NCBI RefSeq assembly: GCF_005502275.1
Contig: NZ_SWLZ01000010.1
Span: forward strand, 1 to 64,000
Source: Robertmurraya siralis
GTDB taxonomy: Bacteria > Bacillota > Bacilli > Bacillales > Cytobacillaceae
Direction of reading: 5' to 3'
Length of the DNA: 64,000 nt
Shown: positions 28,589 through 37,591 of the stretch, in pieces
How positions within the stretch are numbered: position 1 is the first letter of the stretch
Layout of the letters: every line of letters begins with the position of its first letter
The notes under the pieces: model-generated
Seen by the model: the letters and a program-made list of their open reading frames with translations, nothing else
The model's database searches: none
Told to the model about the DNA's origin: nothing
Position numbers and translations under genes: made by a program

Positions 28589-29196
28589 CTTAATTTATCA
28601 TTTATTTCTCGATACTCTTCTCTTGTATCAATATCGAGAAATAATCTTTTATCTTCAAACGGTACAATCCTACCCTTTATATGCGGGCGTTTCATCAATA
28701 GATGTTTTATTCCATTATCGCCGTTTAACTCGTCAACGATCGGAAAAATAGATTTTCCCATCAACAAAGGAGGTCTGATGATATTCTGGTAGCTAGATGC
28801 CACATATTCAACCTCTCCTTTAGAAAACACAGAAATTAACTCATTTAACATTGAGGCTTGAATAAACGGTTGATCAGCTAAAAGAAGCATGGCCGCGTCT
28901 GCATTCATTTCTTGTGCCGTTCGTACCCCTTCTTTTAGAGAATAAGACAAACCTTGCTTCGATTCTTTACATGTTACAACAGTTAGTTTTTCTCGAGCAT
29001 AGGTTTCCCAATCAATTGAGGATTTCTCATTCGTGACAACAATGATATGGGAAATAGTTGTCTGTAAAGCTGTGTGCAGTGCATGCGCTCCTAAAATCAA
29101 ATTACCTAATGGAAGTGCCAATTTATTGTCCCCCATCCTTTTGCTGCTGCCCGCTGCAAGATAGACCCCAACCATATGTAAGTCAGTTGCCATCAT
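28585..29196 (-). CDS. pucB: MobA-like nucleotidyltransferase for molybdenum cofactor (PucB/MocA type)
   Basis: A transferase of about 203 residues that adds CMP or GMP to molybdopterin for insertion into the hydroxylase. The nucleotide-binding signature is VGVYLAAGSSKRMGDNKLALPLG, present in two overlapping halves at the N terminus. LLLADQPFIQ is the metal-binding D-Q-P segment. Probable starts at 29196 or 29193 overlap the end of the xdhC-like gene and lack a clear ribosome site, so translation is probably coupled. The longer frame to 29277 is only overlap with that gene. Confidence 0.85.
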   Translation of the reverse strand: MMATDLHMVGVYLAAGSSKRMGDNKLALPLGNLILGAHALHTALQTTISHIIVVTNEKSSIDWETYAREKLTVVTCKESKQGLSYSLKEGVRTAQEMNADAAMLLLADQPFIQASMLNELISVFSKGEVEYVASSYQNIIRPPLLMGKSIFPIVDELNGDNGIKHLLMKRPHIKGRIVPFEDKRLFLDIDTREEYREINDKLR

Positions 29197-30148
29197 ACTG
29201 TCTATACTTCTGAATGATTTCAGCCATAATACTGACAGCAATTTCTTCAGGGCCTTGTGCTCCAATCGGAAGACCAATCGGAAAGGTCACTTGCTCTTGA
29301 TTTACCATATTGCGAAGCAGACGTCTCGTTCTCTCCTTCGATCCCAAAACGCCAATATAAGCAGCATTATATTTCTCCACCGCAGTTAAAAATTCTTGAT
29401 CTTTAGAAAAGTTATGACTCATTACGACGATGAAGTTACTTTCGGAAATACGGAGTAAATTGACAATTTGACTAGGTGAGCCAATATAATATTCGTGGAC
29501 ATTCGGAAAGATTTCTTCGTTGCAAAGCGCTGGTCTCCAATCACAAAGTTTGACAATAAATCCAATTTTCACAGCGAGTTCAACTAATGGTTTCGCATCC
29601 TCTCCGGCACCAAACACAACCATAATTGGCGGTGGCGTGAAGTAATACGTAAAGCGATGCCCTTCTTCCGTTCTATAAAGATTACAGGAGATGTTCGATA
29701 AGAGGTCTTCATCTACAATTTCAAATGAGCTTTTTTTCAGTGTATAATCAGCGAATAATTCTTTTTCATGGTAAACGGCATAACCTTGTACAAGCGCCTC
29801 TTTCACACTCAATAGGCTAGCATGCAACGTTTCGGTGATCGGCTCCAATAGAATACGCATCATTCCATTGCAGCCCATTCCTTGCCCCCACCCTGCATCA
29901 TCTATGGCACTCGTATCATACAACACCGTTTGTGGTAATTCTGTTTTAAATACTTCTTTACTTCTTAAAATCAAATCCTCTTCCAAGCAACCCGGGGAAA
30001 GGAGTCCTGCCTTATCTCCATTTTCCTTTATGATCATGAAGGTGCCTTCCCTTAAATATGCAGAGCCTTCTACTTGGATGATCGTTGCCAAAATACATTT
30101 CTCAGCTGCCTCTTGAATGGATTCCAAAACTTTCAGTGTTGATAACAT
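29183..30148 (-). CDS. pucA: XdhC/CoxI-family molybdenum cofactor insertion protein (PucA type)
   Basis: A 321-residue maturation factor that binds and protects the Mo cofactor before insertion into the large subunit. The N-terminal XdhC domain has VEGSAYLREGTFMII, LLSPGCLEEDL and GMGCNGMMRILLEP (Cys-rich G-C-x-G). The C-terminal Rossmann domain shows VVFGAGEDAKPLVELA and YIGVLGSKERT. It is the first gene of the puc-like operon. No PucR-type activator gene is nearby. Confidence 0.9.
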   Translation of the reverse strand: MLSTLKVLESIQEAAEKCILATIIQVEGSAYLREGTFMIIKENGDKAGLLSPGCLEEDLILRSKEVFKTELPQTVLYDTSAIDDAGWGQGMGCNGMMRILLEPITETLHASLLSVKEALVQGYAVYHEKELFADYTLKKSSFEIVDEDLLSNISCNLYRTEEGHRFTYYFTPPPIMVVFGAGEDAKPLVELAVKIGFIVKLCDWRPALCNEEIFPNVHEYYIGSPSQIVNLLRISESNFIVVMSHNFSKDQEFLTAVEKYNAAYIGVLGSKERTRRLLRNMVNQEQVTFPIGLPIGAQGPEEIAVSIMAEIIQKYRQYDGN

Positions 30149-30226
30149 AAGTTTTCACCACCCATTTCCCACCTCATATTTTAAAATTATGACAGATGGC
30201 ACCGAAAAATCCCTGAAAAAATACAA

Positions 30227-30267
30227 AAACTGCTAAACCGAAAGATAAGCAAGCAGTTAAGCAGTTT
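30227..30267 (-). terminator. Terminator after the DUF3189 gene
   Basis: AAACTGCT and AGCAGTTT pair perfectly across a 25-base loop directly after the DUF3189 stop; TTTTTGTATTTTTT follows on the minus strand. It separates DUF3189 from the puc-like operon. Confidence 0.55.
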
Positions 30268-30268
30268 C

Positions 30269-30784
30269 TTAAGCCTGATATTTTTTGTTTTCGATCGTAA
30301 TGACGAGTTCATTCTCCTTTTCCTTCGCTATACGTTTTGTTTCTTCGACGAGTTGATAAACATTTTTACAGCATTTCTGTGCCCCTTTAATAAGCAGCGG
30401 TACCCCAACAGCATCCCATCCCAAGCCCCTCGAAAAAAATCCTCCTAATGTCATAGCGAGGGGCACAACAGGAGAGGTATTGGAGAAAATGATCTTTTCT
30501 TGCAACCCAACCTGTTCACTCAAAAGGAGACTATATTGATAAAGTGAAGGAATGACTAATTTTGAAGAGCGTTTTCCAAGCGTATAAACTGGATTGCCTT
30601 CATCATCCTCACCATGATAAATAAATTTTCCCGCATCACGTTTTTTTAATTTATTGAAATAAGGGATAGACAATACTTCCTCTTTTTCAAGGACTTCGGA
30701 TGGTTCATTAATCATTTTAAGATGATAAGCTGCCGCCAATGATGTGGAATGAGTGCCACCAAAGTCATAATATATGTATATCAT
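30269..30784 (-). CDS. DUF3189-family protein
   Basis: A 171-residue protein of the DUF3189 family found in spore-forming Firmicutes. It begins MIYIYYDFGGTHSTSLAAAY, the family's N-terminal strand and loop (YxCxGG..HSS-like), and contains LGWDAVGVPLLIKGAQKC in the C-terminal half. The biochemical function is unknown. It is cytosolic by sequence, with no signal or membrane segment. It is monocistronic with its own terminator and diverges from the SpoIID-domain gene. Confidence 0.8.
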   Translation of the reverse strand: MIYIYYDFGGTHSTSLAAAYHLKMINEPSEVLEKEEVLSIPYFNKLKKRDAGKFIYHGEDDEGNPVYTLGKRSSKLVIPSLYQYSLLLSEQVGLQEKIIFSNTSPVVPLAMTLGGFFSRGLGWDAVGVPLLIKGAQKCCKNVYQLVEETKRIAKEKENELVITIENKKYQA

Positions 30785-30902
30785 TGAATGCCCCCATTAA
30801 GTTGTGCTATTTTTAGCACTATTTTTCCGCTAATCGTTCATTTTATTCTCAGTGATTTCTCTGGACGCATAATCAAAAACGACATCATCAATAATAAATG
30901 AT

Positions 30903-32162
30903 ATGAAAATTCTAATGCCTTTTATTTTGATAATCCTGTTGTTAACTTGTGCCAATGATGCTGTCGCCGAAGCATTAATCACCGTAAAATTGAAAAACTA
31001 TCTTGGCGACACCTCCCAAATTAGATTGCGCTTAAAAGGGGAGTATTTTTCGCTAGATCCAACATTGAATTTAACAGAAGGGGTTGACTATACACTTTTC
31101 ATACAAGGGAAAAGGCTGATTCTTCAGCATGGGAAAGAAAAAATGACAGTAGCTAAGCCTTTTGTTTTATATCCTAAAGGATATGATGAAGAGCACTTGG
31201 TCTATATTGACGATCGACCTTATATGGGGGCATTTGAGTTCCAAATTGATAAAGAAAACTACATTAGGCCTGTCAATCAATTACTTTTAGAAGATTATCT
31301 AAAAGGTGTTGTACCTTTTGAAGTTTTCCCTGAGTGGGATATTGAAGCCTTGAAGGCGCAAACATTAGCGGCTCGTACGTATACCCTTCTCCATAAGGAT
31401 GCTGAGCTTGACGATACAATCCATTATCAAGTCTACGGAGGCTACAATCAATTTACTAACACAAAAAAAGCTGTCAATGAGACAAAGGGTGAAATCATTA
31501 CATTTAAAAATAAACCAATAAGCACATTTTACTCAGCAAGTAATGGCGGAATAACGGAAAGCAATAAAAATGTTTGGGGCGGTGCACCAACCCCTTATTT
31601 CCCAGTTAAGCGCGATCCGTATGATCCGGTACAGCCATGGACATTCACAATTCATAAAACACAAATTGATATCGACAGGATCAATTGGAATGAGCCAAAT
31701 TGGTGGGACCAATTAGAGGAAAAGGATATGGACCTTACATCTTCCATGAAAAATTGGCTTCAACGCCATGGATATATAGGAGATATAAAAATTTTGAGCA
31801 TCCCTCGTTTTGCAATTGAAAAAGTCAAAAATGAATCATCGCGTTCGATCACTGGTTCGATTCAAATTGAATTTATGAGAAGATTGTTTGATGGGACGAT
31901 TTTATTCGAAAAGCTCTCCTACGATAATGTCGAATTGAAAAAAATCAGGCCGATCATCGGTGGGTCTCATTTCAAAAGCTATTTAATCAATTCCTTTGAA
32001 AATCACCCTACTTCTTATACGATTAGCGGCAAAGGAAACGGCCATGGGGTTGGAATGAGCCAGTGGGGAGCAAGCAAAATGGCTGAACAAGGGAAAACAT
32101 ACAAAGAAATTCTCAAGCATTATTATCCTGGGACAGAAATTAACATCTACAAAGACTCTTAA
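30903..32162 (+). CDS. SpoIID/LytB-domain secreted protein
   Basis: A 419-residue exported protein with a signal peptide (about 1-22, ending DAVAEA). The SpoIID/LytB domain is clear: LLEDYLKGVVPFEVFPEW, LKAQTLAARTYTL, TFYSASNGGITES and the C-terminal GKGNGHGVGMSQWGASKMA. SpoIID-type proteins cleave glycan strands of peptidoglycan lacking side chains; LytB relatives modulate amidases. It is longer than SpoIID and is not in a spoIID neighbourhood, so a wall-modifying paralogue is more likely than SpoIID itself. A terminator follows at 32293. Confidence 0.9.
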   Translation: MKILMPFILIILLLTCANDAVAEALITVKLKNYLGDTSQIRLRLKGEYFSLDPTLNLTEGVDYTLFIQGKRLILQHGKEKMTVAKPFVLYPKGYDEEHLVYIDDRPYMGAFEFQIDKENYIRPVNQLLLEDYLKGVVPFEVFPEWDIEALKAQTLAARTYTLLHKDAELDDTIHYQVYGGYNQFTNTKKAVNETKGEIITFKNKPISTFYSASNGGITESNKNVWGGAPTPYFPVKRDPYDPVQPWTFTIHKTQIDIDRINWNEPNWWDQLEEKDMDLTSSMKNWLQRHGYIGDIKILSIPRFAIEKVKNESSRSITGSIQIEFMRRLFDGTILFEKLSYDNVELKKIRPIIGGSHFKSYLINSFENHPTSYTISGKGNGHGVGMSQWGASKMAEQGKTYKEILKHYYPGTEINIYKDS

Positions 32163-32292
32163 CACTATTGTCTTTCTCCCTGGCATATACTGTACTACAA
32201 GAATTTTTCACCCGATTCGACTCATTTCTGTCGATATCCATCTTTCATCATTATATAGGCTAATATCTATCTTTAAACATTTTAAATCAATG

Positions 32293-32335
32293 ACCGTAGC
32301 AAATTCAAACTCACCTAGTTACTACGGTTTTTTTG
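32293..32335 (+). terminator. Terminator after the SpoIID-domain gene
   Basis: ACCGTAG and CTACGGT form a 7-bp stem with a long loop followed by TTTTTTT on the plus strand. Confidence 0.6.
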
Positions 32336-32425
32336 TATCTTTGATAAGGGAAGATTCATATTGATTTTTCCGTCACAGTAATTAGGTAGATAAGCTGCTG
32401 TGGGCCTTTTCGAAGAAATTTTCTT

Positions 32426-32989
32426 TCACTCCTTTTCAAAAGCTTCTCCAATTGGCGTCACAATTCCATCCATACTTATGGAATTTTTCTTTTTACGGTA
32501 CTCCCTTAATTCTATTTCACCCTTCTTATCTGTCCATTGATGAAGCGTGTTACGCTCTCCTTCATATGTATAATACGGCACACCAAAGCCACATGACGTT
32601 TTTACAGTGTCTATCTTTGCATAAATAATTTGGCGGGCACCTGGCAAAATGGAAAAATTCGGCGCCAGTTCATCCCACTCATCCGTTTCAGGTAAAACCA
32701 CTTTTCCTCTACCATATAATCGTAAGATCAAAGGCGCATTCTCAAATGACAAAAACATAAAAGTAATTCGTCCATTTTCTTTCAAATGGGCACTTGTTTC
32801 GTTACCACTCCCCGTTAAATCTAAATACGCTACTTTATTGGGGGTTAAAATCCTTAACACATCGTGTCCTTTTGGGGAAATGTTTACATGACCCTCTCCC
32901 GTTAGTGGAGCTGAACCAACAAAAAACAACTGCTGTTTGTTTATAAATTCCTCATGTTTTGGAAGGATAGATGAATAAAGCTTTGCCAT
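32426..32989 (-). CDS. Pyridoxamine 5'-phosphate oxidase-family (PPOX) protein
   Basis: A 187-residue split-barrel flavoprotein of the PNPOx-like group. Characteristic segments are FVGSAPLTGEGHVNISPKG near the N terminus, VAYLDLTGSGNETSAHL and RLYGRGKVV. Close relatives bind FMN or F420 and many are uncharacterised; it is too divergent to be PdxH. Single gene with no linked pathway. The start at 32989 follows AAGGGGGAATTT. Confidence 0.85.
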   Translation of the reverse strand: MAKLYSSILPKHEEFINKQQLFFVGSAPLTGEGHVNISPKGHDVLRILTPNKVAYLDLTGSGNETSAHLKENGRITFMFLSFENAPLILRLYGRGKVVLPETDEWDELAPNFSILPGARQIIYAKIDTVKTSCGFGVPYYTYEGERNTLHQWTDKKGEIELREYRKKKNSISMDGIVTPIGEAFEKE

Positions 32990-33192
32990 AATAAATTCCC
33001 CCTTATAAGATAAATTCTTAGTTAAAAGCAGCCTCAGCGCTTCTGACTTTCATCTGAATGTTCTATACTCAAGAATACTATTTTACTCTTAAAATTAAGA
33101 TGTTCTACATAGTGATTAATGAAAATATGACCAAGTAAATAAAGAAAGCTGGCAGAAGAGCAATAATTTTCCCAATCTCTTGTCACTCCAAC

Positions 33193-34161
33193 CTAAATTC
33201 TCCACCATGGCTGCGTAGGCACGTTCTCTGCAGTAACGGCTACGGTTTCGCCGATTTTAGGCGTTATTATCTTCACTTCATTTTTTAATGCTGCAGCAAT
33301 CGCTCTTTCAACCGGGTCGGTCCACTCATGATAGGCTAACGTGAAACCTGCCCAATGGACAGGAAGTAAAGTTTCTCCTTGCAAATCAAGATGCGCCTGC
33401 ACCGTTTCTTCCGGTTTCATATGAATGGCTGCCCACCGTTCATCGTATTGACCACATTCCATTATCGTTAAATGAAACGGCCCATACTTTTCTCCGATTT
33501 CTTTAAAATGGGGGCCATATCCACTGTCTCCACTGTAAAAAATCCGCCATTCCGGACCTTTAATCACCCATGAACACCATAACGTTGCGTTGCGATCATG
33601 TAATCCTCTTCCTGAAAAATGTCTTGATGGAGTACAAGCTAACATAAGATTATGATATTGAAGCTCCTCCCACCAAGAATGTTCTGTAATCTTTTCGGCA
33701 GAAATTCCCCATTTTATTAAACGTTTACGTACGCCTAGCGGAACAATAAAGCGGGCTGTTTTATCCTTTAACCGTACAATAGATGGATAGTCCAAATGGT
33801 CATAATGGTCATGCGAAATAATAACGGCATCAAGCATTGGAAAATCATCCAGCTTCCGTAACAGACTCCCCGTGTATCGTTTTGTTCCAACCCATGGCAG
33901 TGGCGACGGTCGTAAACTAAACATTGGATCAAATAAAAGCTTCTTTCCTTCAATTTCTAAATAAAAAGCTGAGTGTCCAAACCATGTAATTCGTGGAGCA
34001 GCTGCATGGGAAATCATTTCATCGGCTTTAAACTCCTCTACCTGAATGGGCACGGCAGGCTTGCGATTCTCTTTACCTATAACAGCATCTTTCAACATGC
34101 TGAGCATCGATTTCAAACCCATATTCATCGTCGTTGTAATCTGATTTTCGAATTTTTTCAT
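33193..34161 (-). CDS. MBL-fold metallo-hydrolase (NAPE-PLD/RomA-like)
   Basis: A protein of about 322 residues with the metallo-beta-lactamase fold. WFGHSAFYLEIEG opens the domain, the metal motif HDHYDHLD is at about residue 120, and further ligands lie in CTPSRHFSGRGLHDR and YSGDSGYG, ending LLPVHWAGFTLA. This layout matches the outer-membrane RomA/NAPE-phospholipase D-like hydrolases, here cytosolic or membrane-associated. ATG at 34161 is chosen because CAGGAGTC lies seven bases upstream; the longer frame to 34266 has no site. The substrate is unknown. Confidence 0.85.
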   Translation of the reverse strand: MKKFENQITTTMNMGLKSMLSMLKDAVIGKENRKPAVPIQVEEFKADEMISHAAAPRITWFGHSAFYLEIEGKKLLFDPMFSLRPSPLPWVGTKRYTGSLLRKLDDFPMLDAVIISHDHYDHLDYPSIVRLKDKTARFIVPLGVRKRLIKWGISAEKITEHSWWEELQYHNLMLACTPSRHFSGRGLHDRNATLWCSWVIKGPEWRIFYSGDSGYGPHFKEIGEKYGPFHLTIMECGQYDERWAAIHMKPEETVQAHLDLQGETLLPVHWAGFTLAYHEWTDPVERAIAAALKNEVKIITPKIGETVAVTAENVPTQPWWRI

Positions 34162-34356
34162 AGAGATAGACTCCTGTTTCATAAGTTTAAATAAATATAA
34201 GGGTGAATATAACATAAAGATACCATTTTTCGCACTATAGTTACATTTCTTTCCCTCTTTCCCCAAAAAACATAACTCCTTCTCCCAACTCTACGAGCAT
34301 TTGTTGCTAACGCGCTATGAATCACATATGATGACAGTAGATTGGGAAGAGAAAAT

Positions 34357-34880
34357 CTGGACAATCCAAAAGTTGGAAATCTCATTCTCCAATTAAGGAA
34401 GGAAAAAGGGCAAACACCAAAACAATTAGCCGAGAAAATGAATATACTGATCGAACCATTTCAAAACGAGAATTGGCTACCGTTGCCCGGATATTTCACT
34501 GTTACCAAGCTTGTCCATTCTGCTTGGCGTAAATATAGAATATAGATTACTCGGCGAACGATCAGTAAATGAATTTATTGGAGGAAATATGTGTATGTCC
34601 TGCATGTCATAACAAGAGGAAGTATGGACATCTCATGCTGTGGAAAGAAATTAGAACCGTTAGAAGCAAAAAAAGTGGTCCGAAGTCGACCAAGAGTGGG
34701 TTATTTCAAGTGAGAACTCGATGGAAAAAGAACATTATATTTCCTTTATCGCTTTTGCTACAGGAGAGCAGGGACAACAGTATCCAAAGTGGAATTTACA
34801 AACACGGCTGTCGAAACGAAAACCACGACATGTTCTTATGGTACGATACAAAGCACGGCCTATATTATCAGTATATTTAA
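34357..34880 (+). pseudogene. Decayed XRE-family regulator with C-terminal zinc-ribbon-like domain
   Basis: Fragments in all three plus frames line up with one regulator. The start is DNPKVGNLILQLRKEKGQ and QLAEKM, the XRE helix-turn-helix. After a frame change come DRTISKRE, then GVNIEYRLLGERSVNEFIGG, SMDISCCGKKLEPLEAKK (metal-ribbon), EKEHYISFIAFATGEQ, YPKWNLQTRL and finally MFLWYDTKHGLYYQYI with the stop at 34880. At least five frame changes are needed and the start codon appears as CTG. The intact family couples XRE DNA binding to a desulfoferrodoxin-like C terminus. Clearly non-functional. Confidence 0.75.
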
Positions 34881-34933
34881 TTCCATCCGATACTCTGCAA
34901 CAGTGTGGGTTGCTCCATTAGGTTAGAGAAACT

Positions 34934-35494
34934 TCATACACGCTCCAATTTTTTAAATGGTCCCTTAGGCAGAACCACTCGGATAGCATCACCGCCTTTC
35001 ACTACTCCACTTTGTAGAACAATCCCCATAATTCCTGCCTTTCTTACGACATTTCCAGCTGCATCCTTGCCCAAAACCGCCTTCAATAAGCCCGGTTGAA
35101 AATGATCAATTTGCGCGCAGGGATTACGTAAACCAGTCACTTTTACAATGGCAGTTTCCCCTATATGTAACTCTGTGTCCCTAGGTAGCATAAGCAATTC
35201 TATTCCTGAAGTCGTGATGTTTTCCCCCATTTGACCAGGTTTTATTGTGAAATCTTCCTTTAATTCTGCAAATAATTCTTTATGAAGCAAATGTACTTGC
35301 CGTAAATTAGGTTGGTTTGGATCTTTTGCGACTCTCGAACGATGCTTAACTGTAGCACCAAAATGGGCATCGCCTTCCACTCCTAATCCTGCAACTAAAT
35401 GAATGCTGTCTTTATTCTCTTTGCTGAAAGTATGCTTATCACTTATACTAACCGCTTCGACACGAGCAATTCCTTGTCTTGCTTTTTCTAACAT
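34934..35494 (-). CDS. MOSC-domain protein
   Basis: A 186-residue MOSC (Mo-cofactor sulfurase C-terminal) protein, probably binding a sulfur-carrying or Mo-cofactor group. Typical segments are GLGVEGDAHFG, RQVHLLHKELFAEL, PGQMGENITTSGIEL and GLRNPCAQIDHFQPGLL, which holds the conserved Cys. Stand-alone bacterial members relate to YiiM-like Mo-enzyme reductases, but the partner is unknown. It lies close to the pentapeptide gene on the same strand (24-base gap), so co-transcription is possible. Confidence 0.9.
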   Translation of the reverse strand: MLEKARQGIARVEAVSISDKHTFSKENKDSIHLVAGLGVEGDAHFGATVKHRSRVAKDPNQPNLRQVHLLHKELFAELKEDFTIKPGQMGENITTSGIELLMLPRDTELHIGETAIVKVTGLRNPCAQIDHFQPGLLKAVLGKDAAGNVVRKAGIMGIVLQSGVVKGGDAIRVVLPKGPFKKLERV

Positions 35495-35517
35495 TCCTGC
35501 TCCTCCTTTGCATCATC

Positions 35518-36330
35518 TTACTTGTCTGATTGTGCAAACCAATGCGGTGGCCTTTCTAAAAAGTCTGGTATTTTTGTAGCGATATTTCCGTTAGCAGAAT
35601 TAATCTGCGCTTGCGTGAGAAAAAGTGCATTTGATAAATCTGCAAACTCCAGATTTGCATCTCTTAAGTCCGCACCAATAAAATCTACTTTTCTTAAATC
35701 TGCATAGCTTAAATTAGCAGCTATCAATAATACTCCTCGAAAGCTGCTGCCGCGAAAATTCCTTCCCCTTAAATCTGCGCCCATATAATCAAAGCATCTC
35801 TTTTCAGGCTTACTTGCTTGGTTGCCGCGGTATAATTCACTTGTTTTTATTAATAATTTATTCACTTTGCTTCTATGCATATCGATCCCTAATTGAGTTA
35901 TTTCATTGGGAGCCTTTAAAGTGAGTTCAACCGTTTGCTCATATAGCTTCTTAAGGTCAGCATGAATCGGTTCAGTTTCGTTCAGGCTTAGCGCTTGCGT
36001 GAGGTACCATAACATCTCATGCACCTGCTGGATTAATGGAAAGACAGCAAACATTTCCTTGCTAAGATCTGAATGACTTCGCCAATCACGCCCACCAAAC
36101 ATTTTTTGTGACACATGCTGTCCTGCCCCAAAGCATTCATACGAAACACAACCTCGAAACCCCTTTTCCCTTAACTCATGATGTACTTTACAACGATTAT
36201 CTGATAATAAATTGCGGCAAGGATTTCCACCATCCTTATCAAATGGAAAATCAGCCGACTTGGCATAGGGTAAAGCAACACAGCATAACCCAAAGCAATG
36301 CTCACAATCTGACGTTAAAATCTCGTTCAT
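35518..36330 (-). CDS. Cys-rich N-terminal domain plus pentapeptide-repeat protein
   Basis: A protein of about 270 residues with two clear parts. The N-terminal 70 residues are rich in Cys (CEHCFGLCCVAL, NPCRNLL, RCKVHH, GCVSYECFG), like YkgJ-type metal or Fe-S clusters. The C-terminal part (about 180-245) has pentapeptide repeats such as ADLRG-RNFRG-SSFRG and ADLRD-ANLEF-ADLSN, a right-handed beta-helix. ATG at 36330 has GGAAGTG upstream. The function is unknown; some pentapeptide proteins mimic DNA and protect gyrase. Confidence 0.85.
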   Translation of the reverse strand: MNEILTSDCEHCFGLCCVALPYAKSADFPFDKDGGNPCRNLLSDNRCKVHHELREKGFRGCVSYECFGAGQHVSQKMFGGRDWRSHSDLSKEMFAVFPLIQQVHEMLWYLTQALSLNETEPIHADLKKLYEQTVELTLKAPNEITQLGIDMHRSKVNKLLIKTSELYRGNQASKPEKRCFDYMGADLRGRNFRGSSFRGVLLIAANLSYADLRKVDFIGADLRDANLEFADLSNALFLTQAQINSANGNIATKIPDFLERPPHWFAQSDK

Positions 36331-36515
36331 AATCAAAACACTTCCACTTTCTTAATAGATTCATTGCATTTGAAGAAAATGATATTTCCCAAAATTGTCT
36401 CGTATCTACAAAATTATTGCCAACATCTGGGCTTTAACTTTATTCAGCAAGGGTTTGTACCCCGACAAAGACATTGAACTAACGCGTATAAAAGTGGGAC
36501 ACTTCACTAAAAGCT

Positions 36516-37427
36516 TTACTTAATCGAACCTCGCAGCTCTTTTATATCCAATTTCGGTGGCCGTCCGTACTTTCGGGCATATTCTCTGCTGAACTGAGAT
36601 GGACTCTCATAGCCGACTCGAAAGGCAGCATCAGCAGCTTGTAATGTTTCCGTTAGCATTAAACGCCGCGCCTCCTGCAAACGAACTGTCTTTTGATATT
36701 GCAAAGGACTCATCGCTGTGACTCGTTTGAAATGTTTATGAAACGCAGATGTACTCATATTGACTGAGCTCGCAAGTTGTTCGATCGCGAGCGGACGATC
36801 GTATTTGCGATTAATCAACTGAATAGCCTTGGCAATGTTGTATGCATAACTGCCGATCATAGCAAATTGTTGAATAGCCGCGCCTTGCTCGCTTTGAAGT
36901 ACCCGATACAAAATTTCTCGAATAAACAGTGGAGCTAGAACCGAAATGTCACCGGGATGATCTAATAGACTTAAAAGCCGGATGATCGCATCTAGTAGCT
37001 CAGGCGATGTACGATTCACTGTTATCGCTTGGTTAGATTCTAATGAGAGTGAAGGAACAGGAGCATTCATTTCTTTCACGATATCTAGAATTATGTCAGC
37101 TTCAAAACTTAGTTTCAAGCTTAAATATGGAATTTCAGGCGAAGCATCAATGATTTCTCCAATAATCGGCAATTCTACAGATGTTACTAGGTAAACAGAT
37201 GGATTATATATGTAAGTTTTATCAGCCAACGTAGCTGTCTTTGCTCCTTGAGCCACTACACAAATAGATGGCTTATATACAGATTCCAACGGCTCAGTTA
37301 ACTCGGTTGCGTGCATTAGGGATAAAGTTGGAATGGCTGTATCATGAGTACCGTTTGCGGGAGCATGACGAACAATCAACTGTGCCAATTGTTGCAAACG
37401 CTGTTTTATACGATGGGATTCATCCAT
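36516..37427 (-). CDS. AraC-family transcriptional regulator (AraC_N type)
   Basis: A regulator of about 303 residues. The N-terminal AraC_N domain (about 20-175) has VYKPSICVVAQGAK and YLVTSVELPIIGEI. The C-terminal double helix-turn-helix (about 195-295) has AIEQLASSVNMSTSAFHKHF and ADAAFRVGYESPSQFSREY. ATG at 37427 follows AGAAAGGAAGGTTAAC; the longer frame to 37553 lacks a site. It is divergent from an SDR oxidoreductase gene, which is its likely target, the usual arrangement for this subfamily. Confidence 0.92.
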   Translation of the reverse strand: MDESHRIKQRLQQLAQLIVRHAPANGTHDTAIPTLSLMHATELTEPLESVYKPSICVVAQGAKTATLADKTYIYNPSVYLVTSVELPIIGEIIDASPEIPYLSLKLSFEADIILDIVKEMNAPVPSLSLESNQAITVNRTSPELLDAIIRLLSLLDHPGDISVLAPLFIREILYRVLQSEQGAAIQQFAMIGSYAYNIAKAIQLINRKYDRPLAIEQLASSVNMSTSAFHKHFKRVTAMSPLQYQKTVRLQEARRLMLTETLQAADAAFRVGYESPSQFSREYARKYGRPPKLDIKELRGSIK

Positions 37428-37591
37428 GTTAACCTTCCTTTCTATTAATACGATATTGATTTTGATGGTAGCAAGGCTAAAGAGAAATAGGCAAGAATTG
37501 AACAGATATGTTCTAACGACTACAAACAATGCTTCAATATAATGATTATACAAGGCTTAACCAATTAGTTACAAAAAGGAGCGAATTCGTT

